NCBI GenBank assembly: GCA_023374025.1
Contig: SIJG01000047.1
Location: 967,229-1,031,228 of the forward strand
Source: Heterodera schachtii
Lineage: Eukaryota > Nematoda > Chromadorea > Rhabditida > Heteroderidae
Direction: 5' to 3'
Length of the DNA stretch: 64,000 nucleotides
Part shown: positions 22,724 to 34,640 of the stretch, one piece after another
Layout of the letters: every line of letters begins with the position of its first letter
Numbering within the stretch: the stretch's first letter is position 1
Program-made: the position numbers and the translations under genes
The notes under the pieces: model-generated
Database searches by the model: none
Seen by the model: only the letters and a program-made list of their open reading frames with translations
Told to the model about the DNA's origin: nothing

Positions 22724-25700
22724 TTAAGGGTGGGCAAATGGCATCATGGCAATGTAACAAGTTTGATCCACAGAAACATATTCGCAACTTTTTCTTAAAG
22801 TCTTTTCCAAAATCTTGGCGTGTTGTTTGTCACAAAGTGTTTCAAGTCGGTCAGACTTTAAAAATTCTTGAAAACATGTAACTTCATTGTTTGTGACCAA
22901 TTCCACAAAACCGCAACTGTCAAACGAATTCACACGAGTATAAACATCTTTAAATCGAAAAAATTAATGAAACAGGTTTTTGAGAAAAACATTGATAAAA
23001 TAAATGTGTGTATTAAAATAATTTAAAAAAATATGAAATATATTTTGAAAAAAATAAAATTTTGAAAAATTAAAAAATTGAAACCTATTGTAAAAAAATA
23101 AAATAATTATTTTTTCACATGAACCCAATTACCTAATTTAATTGCTGGATATTAAAATTCATTGTTTAGAAATTTAGAATGAAAAAGAAAATTTTTTTCA
23201 GAAACGGAAAACAATTATGACTGCTTTCTGGGGGTACTTTGAGAAATATTTGAAAAATTCAAAATTAATGATTTAGATAAAAAGAAATTTTTGATTATAA
23301 ATTTGTTAATAAGCAACCATATTTTTAATTCTTCATAAGTTTGTGATAGCACTAAATATTCTCAATTACCCTGCCAAACTTCAAAATTTATTATGTTTCC
23401 AAAAAGTTATGACTAAAAATATTCGAAATGCCTGTTTTGTGATTTGCTTTGGCCATAACCTTTTTGAAAGTAAACGAAATTTTTGAAATTTACAAGCTAA
23501 TGGCAAAGCCAAAGTTTCCGAGCCAAAATTTTATTAAATAGAAAAACTAGTATATGCAATCAAAAATTATTTGGCTGATTCATGCTGGAATGGTATCATA
23601 AATCGGAACATTAGGTACATTTCGATTAAATTAAAATCGTTTTAAATTGTAAGAAAAAAATTTGAGTTAGTCCTAAATTTTTATTCTTACCTTGCTTACC
23701 AAGAATTTTCATTTAATTGTTCAAAAATAAAGAAATAAGTAAACATCACCAGGCACGTATTTTCGGTAGAAGCCTGGCTTTGGGCGATACGCTGCAATTA
23801 CAATGCCAATTAAATAATATAATCCATTTCTTTCAATCATCAATGGGCCGCCACAATCGCCCTAAATAATTATTCGTATAATAATTATTAATTTCAGACA
23901 TTTTTTAATCAAAATTCACCGAAATTTTAAAAAGCTAAAGACATTAGTAGTCAAACAATGCCAAAGTAATCTCGAGAAAAATCACAAATGAAAAAAATCA
24001 CTTATATTTTGGCAACCTTACTTTTAAAAAAACAATGAGAAAATGAATGTTATAAAATAAAATTTAAAAAATCTGAAATTATATTTGGAAACTAAAAACT
24101 CGGAGGTCGACATTAAAATGTCTAGGATTATATGACTGTTGTTCGAATAAATAAATTTACTTACGGTTGTAATACCCTTATTTCTGCTGCTTGCGCATAC
24201 AAATTTGCTTGGATTGTATTTCCAAGGTAAAATGTCGTTGTAAATTTTGTTGCAATAAATTGCTGATCTTATTGGCACTAAAGTCGCTGTCTGGGTTTTG
24301 TTTAAGTAATTTGCCGCTAAATTTCAAAAATTATTAAATTGTAATTAAACATGCATTAAAATGGTAAATTTTTCATAATATTTAAAAAATATTCAAATTG
24401 GTAAATAGAGACGGGACAGGACCGGGATCCCACCGGGATTTTGCCGGGACTCCAGTCTCGGTTATTTGAGCCGGATTAACGGGACTAAAATTCACCAGTG
24501 AAACTGCCGCAAATTTGAAAAAATTAATAATTTTTTTGGCGAAATGTCTTTTATTTAAAATTTTGAAAATGTAAATTTGGATTTTTTACGGTTTAAATTA
24601 TTAAAAAGATCATAAAATCTACCTAAAATATTCAAAATTAGATCTAACATGGCAATTTTTGGGGAAAATTCTTAATATGAATGTAAAAATCTATAAAAAA
24701 ATTTCACGCCGGCCCATAAAAATCCTTATTCTCTTAAAAAATTGAGTCAAAATCGTAAAACTTTGCATTTTTTGGTGTAAATCTGTTAACAAATCACACA
24801 AATTTTTAAAATTTTCCCCGGCGGCGTCTACCGGCACCGCCGGACCCCCCCCCCCCCCTTGTACCCCAAATTTTTTTTTGAAAAAATGCGCTATAAAAAG
24901 GGTTTGAAAAGCAAAAAGGTCGATTTATAGGCTTGATATAATTCTAAGCTAAAATATAAAATTATAATTTTTTTCGAATTTTTAATCAAAATTTTTAAAA
25001 AGTCACGGTCCCGGCGGGATCCCGGCCCAAAAAGTGGGACCGCGACCGGGAGTCCCGGAAAAATGGGAGTCCTGGTCCCGGGAAAACAGAATTATTATTG
25101 AATTAAAAAATAGAATTTATTGAAAAAATAATAAAAGTCTATTTAAAATGATTTGTTGAATTAAAAGCATTTTTAAATTAAAAATACTGTCTTCGTAGAA
25201 GCCACCGTAACCAGCGACGACAGCCATCTCGCCCATATGCTCATTATAACAACAATTTTTATACAAGCAAATCGGAACAACATTGTCCGCTTTTCGGTCT
25301 AATGTTCGGCTTAGCTGAATGAAAGAAAATTAAAAAAAAAATTAATTCTTTTATAAATTGTCCATAAAACCATTATTTAGATAACCAGAATCTAAGCGAT
25401 TTTTCATTTACAAATATCCGCCTGTTTTCAATGTCTCATCTGCTGAAAATAGGCGGATTCTTTTTTAAAAAATTTAACCAATTTAAAAATTCAGAAATTC
25501 CATGAAAATAGCTGCTATGCTAACCTATAAAATGTTTGGTCGTTGGGGATAATAATGAATTGAGCTACAAAAATAAAATTAACATGTTCTGTAACCGTGA
25601 ATTTTGTACACAAAAGCAAAAATTTGAAAAAAAAAATTCGTTCGATCTTAGAAAAAATTCTGTTTTCTTTTTTTAATTTTTAAAATTCTTTAAATAGTAA

Positions 25701-28700
25701 TTAGCCAAATATTTTAAGATTAGTGCATATAATTACAAACCCTACTTATGGCATTCCACGGTATAGATGGACCATGGGTTCAAGTCCCACCGGCAAGTTA
25801 TCTCTTCTACCATACATCAGGGACGGCACGGAATTCCGATTTCCGACATTTTTGGGGTCGGAATTCCGAAAAAATTTTGGTCGTCGGAATTTCGACTTCC
25901 GATTTCCGAATTTTTGATGAAAAGCCGGAAATTTTTAGAAATTTTTTTTTTTATTTTGTACAATTTCTGTTAATAAATTACGTGTCGGTGTATAAAATGA
26001 GAAAACAATTTCAAAAAATTTTTTTAATCTTATAAAGAAAACATTTACCTCGAGAATGGCAACATCGTAGGGCCGTAATAAATTGTCATGAGACATGTCA
26101 AAATCTTTGACAATTGAAAGTCTGCGGACTTTTTCAATTTTTGTTTCACTCATAGAAGATGAACCAAAATGAATGTAAACGTCGTGCAACTCGGTTTTCT
26201 TCCATCTAATTTTTAAAAATTTTTAATTTTATTAATTTTTAATAAAATTTGGATCGAATTACAACTTAGGGGCCTTAAATAGTGGCAAAAAATTGCGAAA
26301 TTTTATTCATTTTTTTGAATAATATACAAAAAAAGAGTCTTTCTTATAGAAAAGTCCATTTTTTGGCATTAAATATGCAAAATTTATTAAAGTAAAAAGT
26401 TTCAATCAATTTAAAAAATTGAGATGAACTTTTTATCATACCGTTACCGTAACGACTAAGAAAAAACACCCAATTTTTTACCTAAAACGGCATTCTAAGG
26501 CTAATTATGTATGCATCTTTGTGTTAGGCATTTTTCAAAAAATTTTGCATTCCACTTATTTCCTTCAAAAAAATTTTCAACTCAAATTACCATTCTTATC
26601 AATAGGGTTGTAAATTATATGGATTAACATATTTTTTCTGCGCATATGCTATGAAGAAAGGGGCTCAAAAATAGCATTTTTGGTCCATGTTTTGGCCATT
26701 TTTGGCAATTTTTCACAACAAAAATGCAAAAACAGCGAAAATACATTCCCTAAAAATCGACTTTTTGCAAATAAAATAAGAAAAATTTGAGTTTTCGTTG
26801 TCATTTTGGCATTTTAATAAATATTTTCACCATTTTTTGCGAACTTTTCTTTTTTTTTAAATGAACTTGGAAGTATTTTTATACAACGGACGACAATAAA
26901 AATTTTGCATTTTAAGTTTTAAATCCATTTTTTGATTGTTTATTGTATTTCTTAAGTTTATTTAAGCAAATATTGAATATATAAAAACCTTTTTAGGAAT
27001 TTTTGAAGCTTTAAAACATATATTTTGGCAGTTTAATCCATATTTTGGTCCATTTTTGGGCATTTTTGAGCTTTTTATTCCATATTTCGTGCTTTTTTAG
27101 TCCATATTTTATATCCAAATTTCGCGTTTTTTAGTCCATATAATTTACAACCCTACTTATCAATACTTATTTTTTCCGTCCCTACACGGGACCTGGCTGT
27201 TTAAAAACTCCGGGACCTGGGAAAACCCGGAATTGCCGCACCGTTTCCGGGGTCCCCCACCCTACTACAATGTTTCAGCACCCCGAGCACACCTTGTAAA
27301 AACAAATCAACACTAATTAATAGGTTATAAATTATATGGACTAAAAAACGCAAAATATGGACATAAAATATGGACTAAAAAAGTCCGAAATATGGACTAA
27401 AAAGCTCAAAAATGGCCAAATATGGACCAAAATATGGACTAAAAACTGCCAAAATATATCTTTTAAAGCCTAAAAAATTCCGAAAATGTATTTATATTCA
27501 ATATTTGCTAAAACAGACTTAAAAATATGCTAAAAACTGTACAAAAATGGATTTAACATTTAAAAAATTTCAATTTTTATTAAATTCTAGCTTCACAATT
27601 AAATCAAATACTAGCAAAATTTTTGTAATGATCTCATACTGTTTGCAGCAAAAGAAGTGGACAAAATAGCTAAAAAAAATTCCGAAATTTCGAAAATATT
27701 CTCTTTTTAAGGGTGTATTTTTTGAAAATGTTAAAAAAAGTCGATCTTTAGGGGTGTATTTTTTAAAAATGTTAAAAAATTCGATCCTTAGGGGTGTATT
27801 TTTTTATTTTTTTTCATTTTTCTTGTGAAAATTTGCCAAAAATGGCCGAAATATGGACTAAAAAGGCAAAAATGGCGAAATATGGATTTATTCCCATAAA
27901 CCCCCAAAATATGGATTTATATGGACTAAAAACTTTCTCCAAATCAAAAAATTTTAACGTAGAAATGCTATTTTTGAGCCCCTTTCTTCATAGCATATGC
28001 GCAGAAAAAATATGTTAATCCATATAATTTATAACCCTACTAATTAACATACTGAGCTGGAACAAATTTCAACCAGCCAATGCACTCATTTAACATTGTT
28101 GTATTTAAATGCATGCAATGAGCGGCCGTCATGACATGCTTAAACGATATAAGCACTCCGGTGCAGTGAATGTAGATTGGGGCCGTATATGCACAATCCA
28201 CGTGGACTCGGACAAAAACAACCCATGGATAGTAGTTGTCGGTGATGACTTCGCCGCCAACTGTCTGTTTTTAAAAAATTACAAATAAAAAAACGAGAAT
28301 TTAAAAATTGAGTAATTTTAGTTGTTTTTTTTTGGTTCAAAACTATTGTAAAAAATTAATAGAGGAAGTGTTGTTGGACTGATTTTTTGATATTCAAATC
28401 AAAAAAAAACAATAACCGAAAAAGATTCCCAATTATAATATTTTTTAATTTTTAAGGCATTTTATCATTATTTTTTATTGAGTAAAATGATTTTTAATTA
28501 TATATAGCTAATTTTAATATTAAATTTCAAAATTAATTTTACTTTCATTTAATTCTTTTTCGTACTCCCCCGCTAAAATGAATGTTTTTTAAAATTTCTT
28601 ACGTAAGCTTTTTAAATTTTTCAGGCGAAAGAGAACACTTTTTCCATGAAATCAAAAAAATACTTGGATGAAATTTAATTACCCTAATAAATTGGTAATG

Positions 28701-31700
28701 ACACTTTAAATTTTAAGTCGCCAAATTACCCGCGCCAATGTGACATTTGTTACTTACACGAAAGCTTTGATGTTCATCTTTTTCAATAAAAAGTTCATCG
28801 GCAACCCCACAAAGCTCGCTGCATTTCAAAGGATCAATTATCTCAATCATATTTGCAATGCCCGATGATTGATCAGTTTCATTTGCGTCTTGTTGCACAG
28901 CTGAAAATATTATTAATTTTTTGAATTCGATTTAAAGAAAAATGTTGGAATTATTATTTATGGACGTTTTCATGCAGAAAAGTGCCGCGGAATAAAATTT
29001 ATTTATTTATTTTTTTGCAGTGCCAACAAAAATTTTTAAACTTTGCTTCAAACATTAGCAAAAATTTTCAAAAGAGCATATATATATTTTATCCAAGGCT
29101 CTTTTTCAGAAAACTTTTTTTTTTAGAATTCTCGAAGAATTTTTTTTCCATTTTTTGCAAATGAGAATAAAAGCATTTTTTTCATCTAAACATTATATGT
29201 TTTACCTTCAATCATTACACTTTCCGACTTGTTCTGAAAATCGAATAATTCATACGGGCTTAGAAAATTTTTCATCGGAATTGAAATATTGGAAATTGGA
29301 TGCACATCAGAATTTATTGGTGGAGACATTTCACTCCTTGTTTTGGCAAAGTTAATAAAACGTTTAAGCTGGCGCTCTGATTTAACTAAAAAATAATTGT
29401 TATTAAATATGGATTTAATTTAATTTAATTTTTTTTTTGATATTTATTTAATTTAATAAAAAATTGTTTTTATAAGTAAGAATTTATTAAAAAATTGTTT
29501 CATTTTGTGCAATTTTTATAAAAATATAAATACATTTATTTAAATTTCGTCATAAAATATATTTTTAAATTTTCACAAAGCTTACATTTTTGCTCAACTT
29601 CCAAATCCCGATTAATTTTGTTGAGATAATCATGTAATGGAAATGTTGTTTGGAATTGGCACACATTGTTTTTGTCCAGATCACTTTCCATACTGTCAAA
29701 CCCAACACCTAATAAAAAAATCAATTTAAATACAACTTAAGACTATTATTTTTTATTTTCGGTATTTTATTAAACTAAAAGATATTTTGGAATATAACCA
29801 AAATCCGGAATGTCGCATAATATTCAATATAAATTTGCAAAAAATAATTTTTTTTTTGTGCCTGATTAACTTTAATTAAGGGGGTTTGAAAATGTTTTTT
29901 GCCGAACCGTGATTGATTGCTTACCATAGAAATCATTTTGCGAAATCCAGCGGACCTTAATAATAATTAATAGAAATTATTGTCAAAAATCATAATGATG
30001 AAATATAATAATTTTCTGCTCACTTTATTTGAATCATATTTTAATGGCAAAAAACCACAAAAAAACTACTAATTTCGTCAAAAATCAAGAACCTATAATT
30101 TTGAAAAATTTCGGGACTCCCTTTAAAATTTACACCCGAACATAATTTGAAGATTATATTAACAAAATTGCAATTTTTTGATAAAAATTGATTAAAATGT
30201 ATGTAAAAATCTATAAAATTTCTCTTAAAAAATTGACTAAAAATCACAAAATTATGAGCACTTTAAAAAAATTCCACTATTTTCGGGGTGTCTAAAGTAA
30301 AAAAAAAGTGCCAAATTTGGTTATTTTTGGACAAAATCTGTTAACAGATCGCATTCCTCAAAATTTTTTGAAAGCACCGTAAAAAAAGCATTGTGAATGG
30401 CAAAAATATTTTTGGCTTTACTTAATCACAAGCTGAAATATAAGACTACCACTTTTTTAATTTTATTAATCAAAAGAAAATCTTTATAATCATCGTCCGA
30501 CTTAAAAATATTTTATAAAGTCCTTAAATTTTTAATTGCTTAAAAACATGGCTTAGATTTTCAATGGAATGAGAAAAAGGTAACCTATTTATAATAACAA
30601 TTAAGTGAATTGTACCATTCATTACCGTACCCTTTCTTTGAGTGATTTTTGGTATGGCATGTTGAATATGACAAATGTGTTATGACGTAAAAAGGACGTT
30701 GTCAATGATTGTCTGTCATACAGTACGCTGCTTCTTTCACCGTAAAGAATTGAACAAATCTGTTCAAAAAAAATTCTTTTTTTTTTGTGCGTCTTCACAT
30801 TATTTGAAATTATTATAAAAAAGAGATACGATTGATGAACTCAAAAATTTTATTGAGACAATTATTTAAAATTTAATAGGAATTTTGAAATATTTTAAAT
30901 TTTTATTGCATTTTTGTTAAACCTTTTCTGATAAAAATAATTCAATTTTCAAAAAACAGCAACCCTAAAATTATTTTAATTACCATTGATATGTTCAATT
31001 TTGTAAATTTGCTTAAATCCAAAACGTCGTCATTTTTGCGCATTATTTCATAGCCCAATGCAGAAAATCCAATGACTGTCTTATTGAAAATGCCAAGATG
31101 TTCCAGCATATCTAAATTTAAGATGCAAAAATATTAAATTTACAAAAATTTGCATTTTATTGTATTTAAAACTTTCATAATATTTCTTTAGAATATTAAT
31201 TTTTTTTCCATTATAAAATTACATATTAATAAATATTTTAATTTTAATTTGAAATATATAATTTTAATTTAATTTATCTAATTTTAAACTTTTATCCATC
31301 GAATTATCAATTTTTATTCTATTCCACAATTTTCACTTTATCCTTCCACCAATTTTCCATTTTGAAATCATTTAATTTTTAAATTAAAAAAATGTAAAAA
31401 AGCCGAGAAATTATACAATATCCATACACCTTTTTGATATATAAGTGTGAAAATTGGGTTCGCGCCATTTGAGACGAAAAGTGGGTTTAATTGAACTGCG
31501 TCGATTTTTGCCGTTGGTCCAATTTCGGAAATTTCCTAAATTCAAATTCGAAATTTTATAGACAAATGTTAAAATAAAAAAGCAATTTAATTCTGTTATT
31601 TATATTTCAGCAAGTCAGCAATTAAAAATTAATTAAATTACTCTACATTTTATCAGAATAAACCAAACAAAAAACAACGGTTTTTTTTCACTCAAATCAT

Positions 31701-33068
31701 TGCCATTATTGAATTTACGGAGAAATTGTCCCGGTCCGAATAGTCCAAAATTTTATATCTCGTATAAGATGATTAATTACAAAGAAAAATTTATTTATTA
31801 ATTTTTTTTTATTCAAATGCCTTTTTAAATATATTTTTATATTCGTTTGCATGGGCACTGTACAGGTAATTAGTTCGGCTCACAGATAAAAAGCTTTATC
31901 CAAAGTGAGCCTACCCGATAAAAGAGGAATTATAACTTTTATTCTGATAATATTTGTTTTGACTTGTAAAATTGATTTATATATATATATATAATTTTGT
32001 ATACAAAATGTACCTTTTTTGTCTCAGTTTTAAACCTGACCCTTTATCCCCACCCCTATTTAATTCAAAATGGCATCTCTCCCTGAGGGTCTTTTGTCAT
32101 AGTTTCGGGATCATAAGCCCTGCATCATCCCTTTATAAACTTACTATTATTATTTTAGCTTAGTCATGATGCTTTATTGTTCTACCTTGATCAAACCGTC
32201 TGACATCATGGAAAGGTAGAAAATGTCAATAAGATTGGCAATTGAGTTATTAGCAGGGAAACCGATGGTGTACGGATTAAAATGGGAATCAATGCCAAGC
32301 ATAAATTCACCAAATGACGGCGTGTGTTTTTTGCGCAACTTTTCTTCTCGTAATTTGGCCAATAAAGGGAAAAAGCCAAAAAATTCGCCTTCTTTTTGGA
32401 ATGCAGCTAAAGGAGGTGAAAAAAACGGAGGAATAAATTTTTTAAATTTCAAATCAATTAATAAAAATCGAAATTTTACATTATTCGAAACGCTCAAAAA
32501 AAATGGAAAATTAACTTCGCCAAAAAATATAGATAAATTCTCTAATTTTGAGCATAACTAATAGGTTAAAGAATATTCCTTAAAATATCTAGTAATAAAT
32601 TTTCGCAATATTTTTTTGTTTGAAAATTTCTTAAATTATATAATTTTAAAATATTACTCATTTAATTATTTTAAAAAGCAAAACCGGATTTAAAAAAAAA
32701 TTTATCTATGAGAAATTAAACCCGTTTCTCAAGTTTAATTCGTGATTCAAAAAAAAAATTGTAAACGAACCGGCACGAAAAAATAGTCCGCTAAAAATTG
32801 GCTTTCCAGTCAATGGGTTCAAAGAACGGAGATGCCGTAAATTTCTTTTTAATTTTTGAACAAAATTTTTCTGCCCTTCAATGCCAATGGGAAAGACCAG
32901 TGTGTTGCCATTTTTTGGTGACATTTCGGCAAACAGTTTTAAATTGTGTGGAGGAGCAGACGCCCTGCAAAAATATGAAAAATTAAAATACGAAATAATA
33001 ATGAAAATGAAATTTAAGTGATAAACTGACAATGAGTAAGTATATAATAAAAATAATACTTTAATATT

Positions 33069-33123
<55 letters not shown>

Positions 33124-33664
33124 TTTAATTATTGTTTGGTCTCAACCATTATACTTTGTTGAGATTTTTTGGTTATTATTTAGAACATATGTAGGATAAT
33201 TTCTTTATTTATAAGAAATAAAATAATTTAATAATTATTAATTTATTTAAATCTATAATAATAACAATAAAATTAAATGTATATTTTGGAAGATATCTTT
33301 GTGAAAGGAATATTTGTATTTTATTTTATTTTTATTCAAATAATTTTTATTGTATTCACTTCAGATATTGTGCATTATAATAACGTGTATTCAAATCCGC
33401 TTTGAATTCCTTTAACCCAATTTTTGCGAAATCTTTAATGATCAAATGTGAACAGTTTGGTTGTTGTTGAAGAAAAGAATTTGCTTCAAACTAAACAAAA
33501 ATGCTTTTGCATTTTTAAAATTATTATTTATTAAAAATACTTTAAACTTTTTTTAATTATAATTGCTCAATGATTATTACCATTTTGCTGTGTGTGAAGC
33601 ATAAAATTTTTAAACAAATCGCCGGTTGAACAAAGAATATAAGAATAATTGGAATTGCAATCAT
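22724..33664 (-). CDS. Secreted GH18-like / trypsin-like protease fusion with Cys nucleophile, 16 exons
   Basis: Exons (transcript order): 33664-33581, 33490-33360, 32964-32771, 32406-32186, 31535-31430, 31111-30984, 29955-29925, 29708-29586, 29385-29206, 28900-28758, 28264-28053, 26205-26049, 25314-25188, 24316-24165, 23861-23750, 22947-22724. Every junction is GT..AG and all phases agree, giving 774 residues. Residues 1-18 are a signal peptide. Residues 19 to about 332 look like GH18: NCSHLIIKDFAKI (40-52), GQKNFVQKLKRNL (102-114), LGIFNKTVIGFSALGYEI (251-268) and VRWISQNDFYGVGFDSMES (289-307). The catalytic DxxDxDxE motif is not seen; NTLVFP stands there. The linker ends QSFR, then TVGGEV starts an S1 domain at 448. 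TAAHC gives His496, YDVAIL gives Asp565, and GDCGGPL puts Cys666 where Ser is normal. PDVYTRV is followed by a Cys-rich tail to 774. About nine N-x-S/T sites fit secretion. Least certain: the exon 3 donor (GTTCGT) and whether one transcript spans everything. Confidence 0.75.
23340..23530. repeat. Fragment of the GCCATAACTTT repeat family in intron 15
   Basis: AAAAAGTTATGACTAAAAAT, GGCCATAACCTTTTTGAAAG and GAAATTTACAAGCTAATGGC recall both arms of the foldback element at 13,074-13,834. It is shorter and more diverged, and sits in the last intron of the protease gene. Confidence 0.5.
24405..25095. mobile_element. Foldback element, GGGACCGGGA termini, in intron 14
   Basis: The left end (GACGGGACAGGACCGGGATC, then CCACCGGGATTTTGCCGGGA) is imperfectly complemented by the right end (GATCCCGGCCC..GGAGTCCCGG..CCTGGTCCCGGG, near 25,015-25,085). 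The interior holds TTTTTTGGTGTAAATCTGTTA and a GC-rich core CGGCACCGCCGGACC before a C-run (24,845-24,858). The same core occurs at 56,470-56,560 and partly at 30,300-30,350 and 52,560. No coding capacity. Confidence 0.65.
26603..27155. mobile_element. hAT-like MITE A with perfect 8-bp target duplication
   Basis: Terminal inverted repeats: TAGGGTTGTAAATTATATGG at the left and CCATATAATTTACAACCCTA at the right. The 8-bp target duplication CTTATCAA flanks it at 26,595-26,602 and 27,156-27,163. The 553-bp interior has no ORF but repeats TCCATATTT and CCATTTTTGG many times. An 8-bp duplication with a short TIR is typical of hAT elements (family knowledge); the transposase source is not in the window. 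It sits in intron 11 of the protease gene. Confidence 0.85.
27156..27320. repeat. Fragment of a GGGACC/CCGGGACC element between MITEs A and B
   Basis: ACACGGGACCTGG, CTCCGGGACCTGGG, AAACCCGG and GGGGTCCC recall the ends of the foldback element at 24,405-25,095. The rest is ordinary intron. Confidence 0.45.
27321..28039. mobile_element. hAT-like MITE B with perfect 8-bp target duplication
   Basis: Terminal inverted repeats TAGGTTATAAATTATATGGA and CCATATAATTTATAACCCTA, flanked by the 8-bp duplication CTAATTAA at 27,313-27,320 and 28,040-28,047. It is related to MITE A but lies in the opposite sense: 27,950-28,039 complements 26,603-26,700 almost base for base. The 719-bp interior carries many ATATGGACTAAAA motifs and three copies of TTAGGGGTGTATTTTTT. 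It is inserted 14 bases from the donor of exon 11 of the protease gene. Confidence 0.85.
30085..30510. repeat. Degenerate copy of the foldback-element core in intron 6
   Basis: TTCGGGACTCCC, GGACAAAATCTGTTAACAGA and GAAAGCACCGTAAAAAA follow the same order as the interior of the element at 24,405-25,095, with the GC-rich centre decayed. Ends cannot be placed. Confidence 0.45.
33074..33120. repeat. (AT)n microsatellite in intron 2
   Basis: An uninterrupted run of alternating T and A, about 23 units, lies in intron 2 of the protease gene. It is a likely length polymorphism and assembly-error site. Confidence 0.95.
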
Positions 33665-33823
33665 TTTGAATGATAAAGCACACAATTTTTCTTTGCAAAT
33701 AATTAGGCACATTAGCAATTTTATTGTATAATTAGTATGTGTGAGAAAAAGGTTATGCTCTAGTTGCTAGGCTTTTTCGTGAAAATCTCCGTTAATATTT
33801 GGCATAAACCTTGGCTCAAAACT

Positions 33824-34016
33824 AGAGATCGGACCGATCGGTTTTTTTTCGGTTTTTTTCGGTATTTTTCGATTTTCGGTTTCGGTTTTTAACCGAAAAA
33901 AACCGACCGAGAAATTTTTGAGTTTTTCGGTTTTTTCAGTTTCGGTTTTTTTCGGTTTCGGTTTTTTTTTGGTTTTTAACCGAAACCGTTCGACCGACCC
34001 TCTTGTCCGATCTCTA
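33824..34016. mobile_element. MULE-like MITE with 9-bp target duplication
   Basis: The terminal inverted repeat is AGAGATCGGAC at the left and GTCCGATCTCT at the right. The 9-bp direct repeat CTCAAAACT flanks it exactly (33,815-33,823 and 34,017-34,025). The interior is TTCGGTTTTTT and its complement AACCGAAA repeated, forming a long self-complementary arm, which explains the Lys/Glu/Thr-rich 89-codon ORF on the - strand. A 9-bp duplication suits Mutator-like elements. It lies about 160 bases upstream of the protease start codon. Confidence 0.8.
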
Positions 34017-34179
34017 CTCAAAACTAACCAAATCAAATGTTACCAAAAATTCAATTTAATTTTGTTTTGAGCATTGAGTTGGTTCTTAATTTTAAAGGAT
34101 TGGCACTGCCCATCAATTTGAATAATACATAAAATTATGGATGTCTAATTTTCAAAAATTGTAAAAGTTTTCTTAGAAA

Positions 34180-34640
34180 TAAGAAGGATATGGGGTGAGG
34201 GATATACGTGAGCTTCGGTTCCTGGATTAATTAATGACTCATGTAATTTCTCGGGTATTTGGGCTCTCGAGAATCTCTGGCCAATTTTTCTATGCAGATT
34301 CTCGGTAAAACAATTTTTCTCCAGTCCAAAGTGGCAGGTGATCGATCCTCTGATTTGACAAATGAAAATGTGTGCGCAAATGGAGGTCTCTCTCGTTGGG
34401 CTTCACCGACACTCACTCCCGTCCATTCCTTCTCCTCAAATATTTGTTTGTCGAGAGTTTGTTTGTTTTTCCTGCCGCCTCCCCCCCCCCCCAATTTCTC
34501 CCGGTGATTAATTAATGTTGGGCTGACGACCTTTGCTCATTGCCGTTTCGACCGCCTATTCGGGAACGTTCATTTCTCGAGAATAAAGGCCAACCAACAA
34601 GAGCGAATGTGGGGTGGGGTGGAATGAAAGAATAGATGAT
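34180..34640. other. GC-richer, partly palindromic region upstream of the protease gene
   Basis: This is markedly GC-richer than its surroundings, with paired motifs in opposite halves: GGATTAATTAATGA and GTGATTAATTAATG; CTCGAGAATCTCTGGCCAA and TTCTCGAGAATAAAGGCCAA. A C-run lies at 34,483-34,492. The two overlapping opposite ORFs (82-87 codons) show no recognisable domain and are probably not genes. It could be a decayed element or a regulatory region 0.5-1 kb upstream of the 33,664 start. Confidence 0.4.

Noticed and set aside
23721..23749. Stop of the protease gene directly after PGDVYLFLYF
   Set aside because: Splicing at the GTGATG donor to the exon at 22,947 gives PDVYTRV, the expected end of a trypsin domain, in phase.
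25743..25805. tRNA-like T-arm (GGGTTCAAGTCCCACCGGCA)
   Set aside because: A B-box-like T-arm is visible, but no matching acceptor 5' strand, D-arm or anticodon arm. At most a tRNA-derived remnant.
32223..32561. 112-codon + strand ORF
   Set aside because: Antisense of exon 4 of the protease fusion, which has correct splice sites and phase on the - strand.
33767..34036. 89-codon Lys/Thr/Glu-rich ORF
   Set aside because: Entirely explained by the TTCGGTTT repeats of the MULE-like MITE.
34231..34507. Two opposite ORFs of 82-87 codons
   Set aside because: Each is the shadow of the other in a GC-richer palindromic region; the Gly and Pro runs are a homopolymer tract; no domain.
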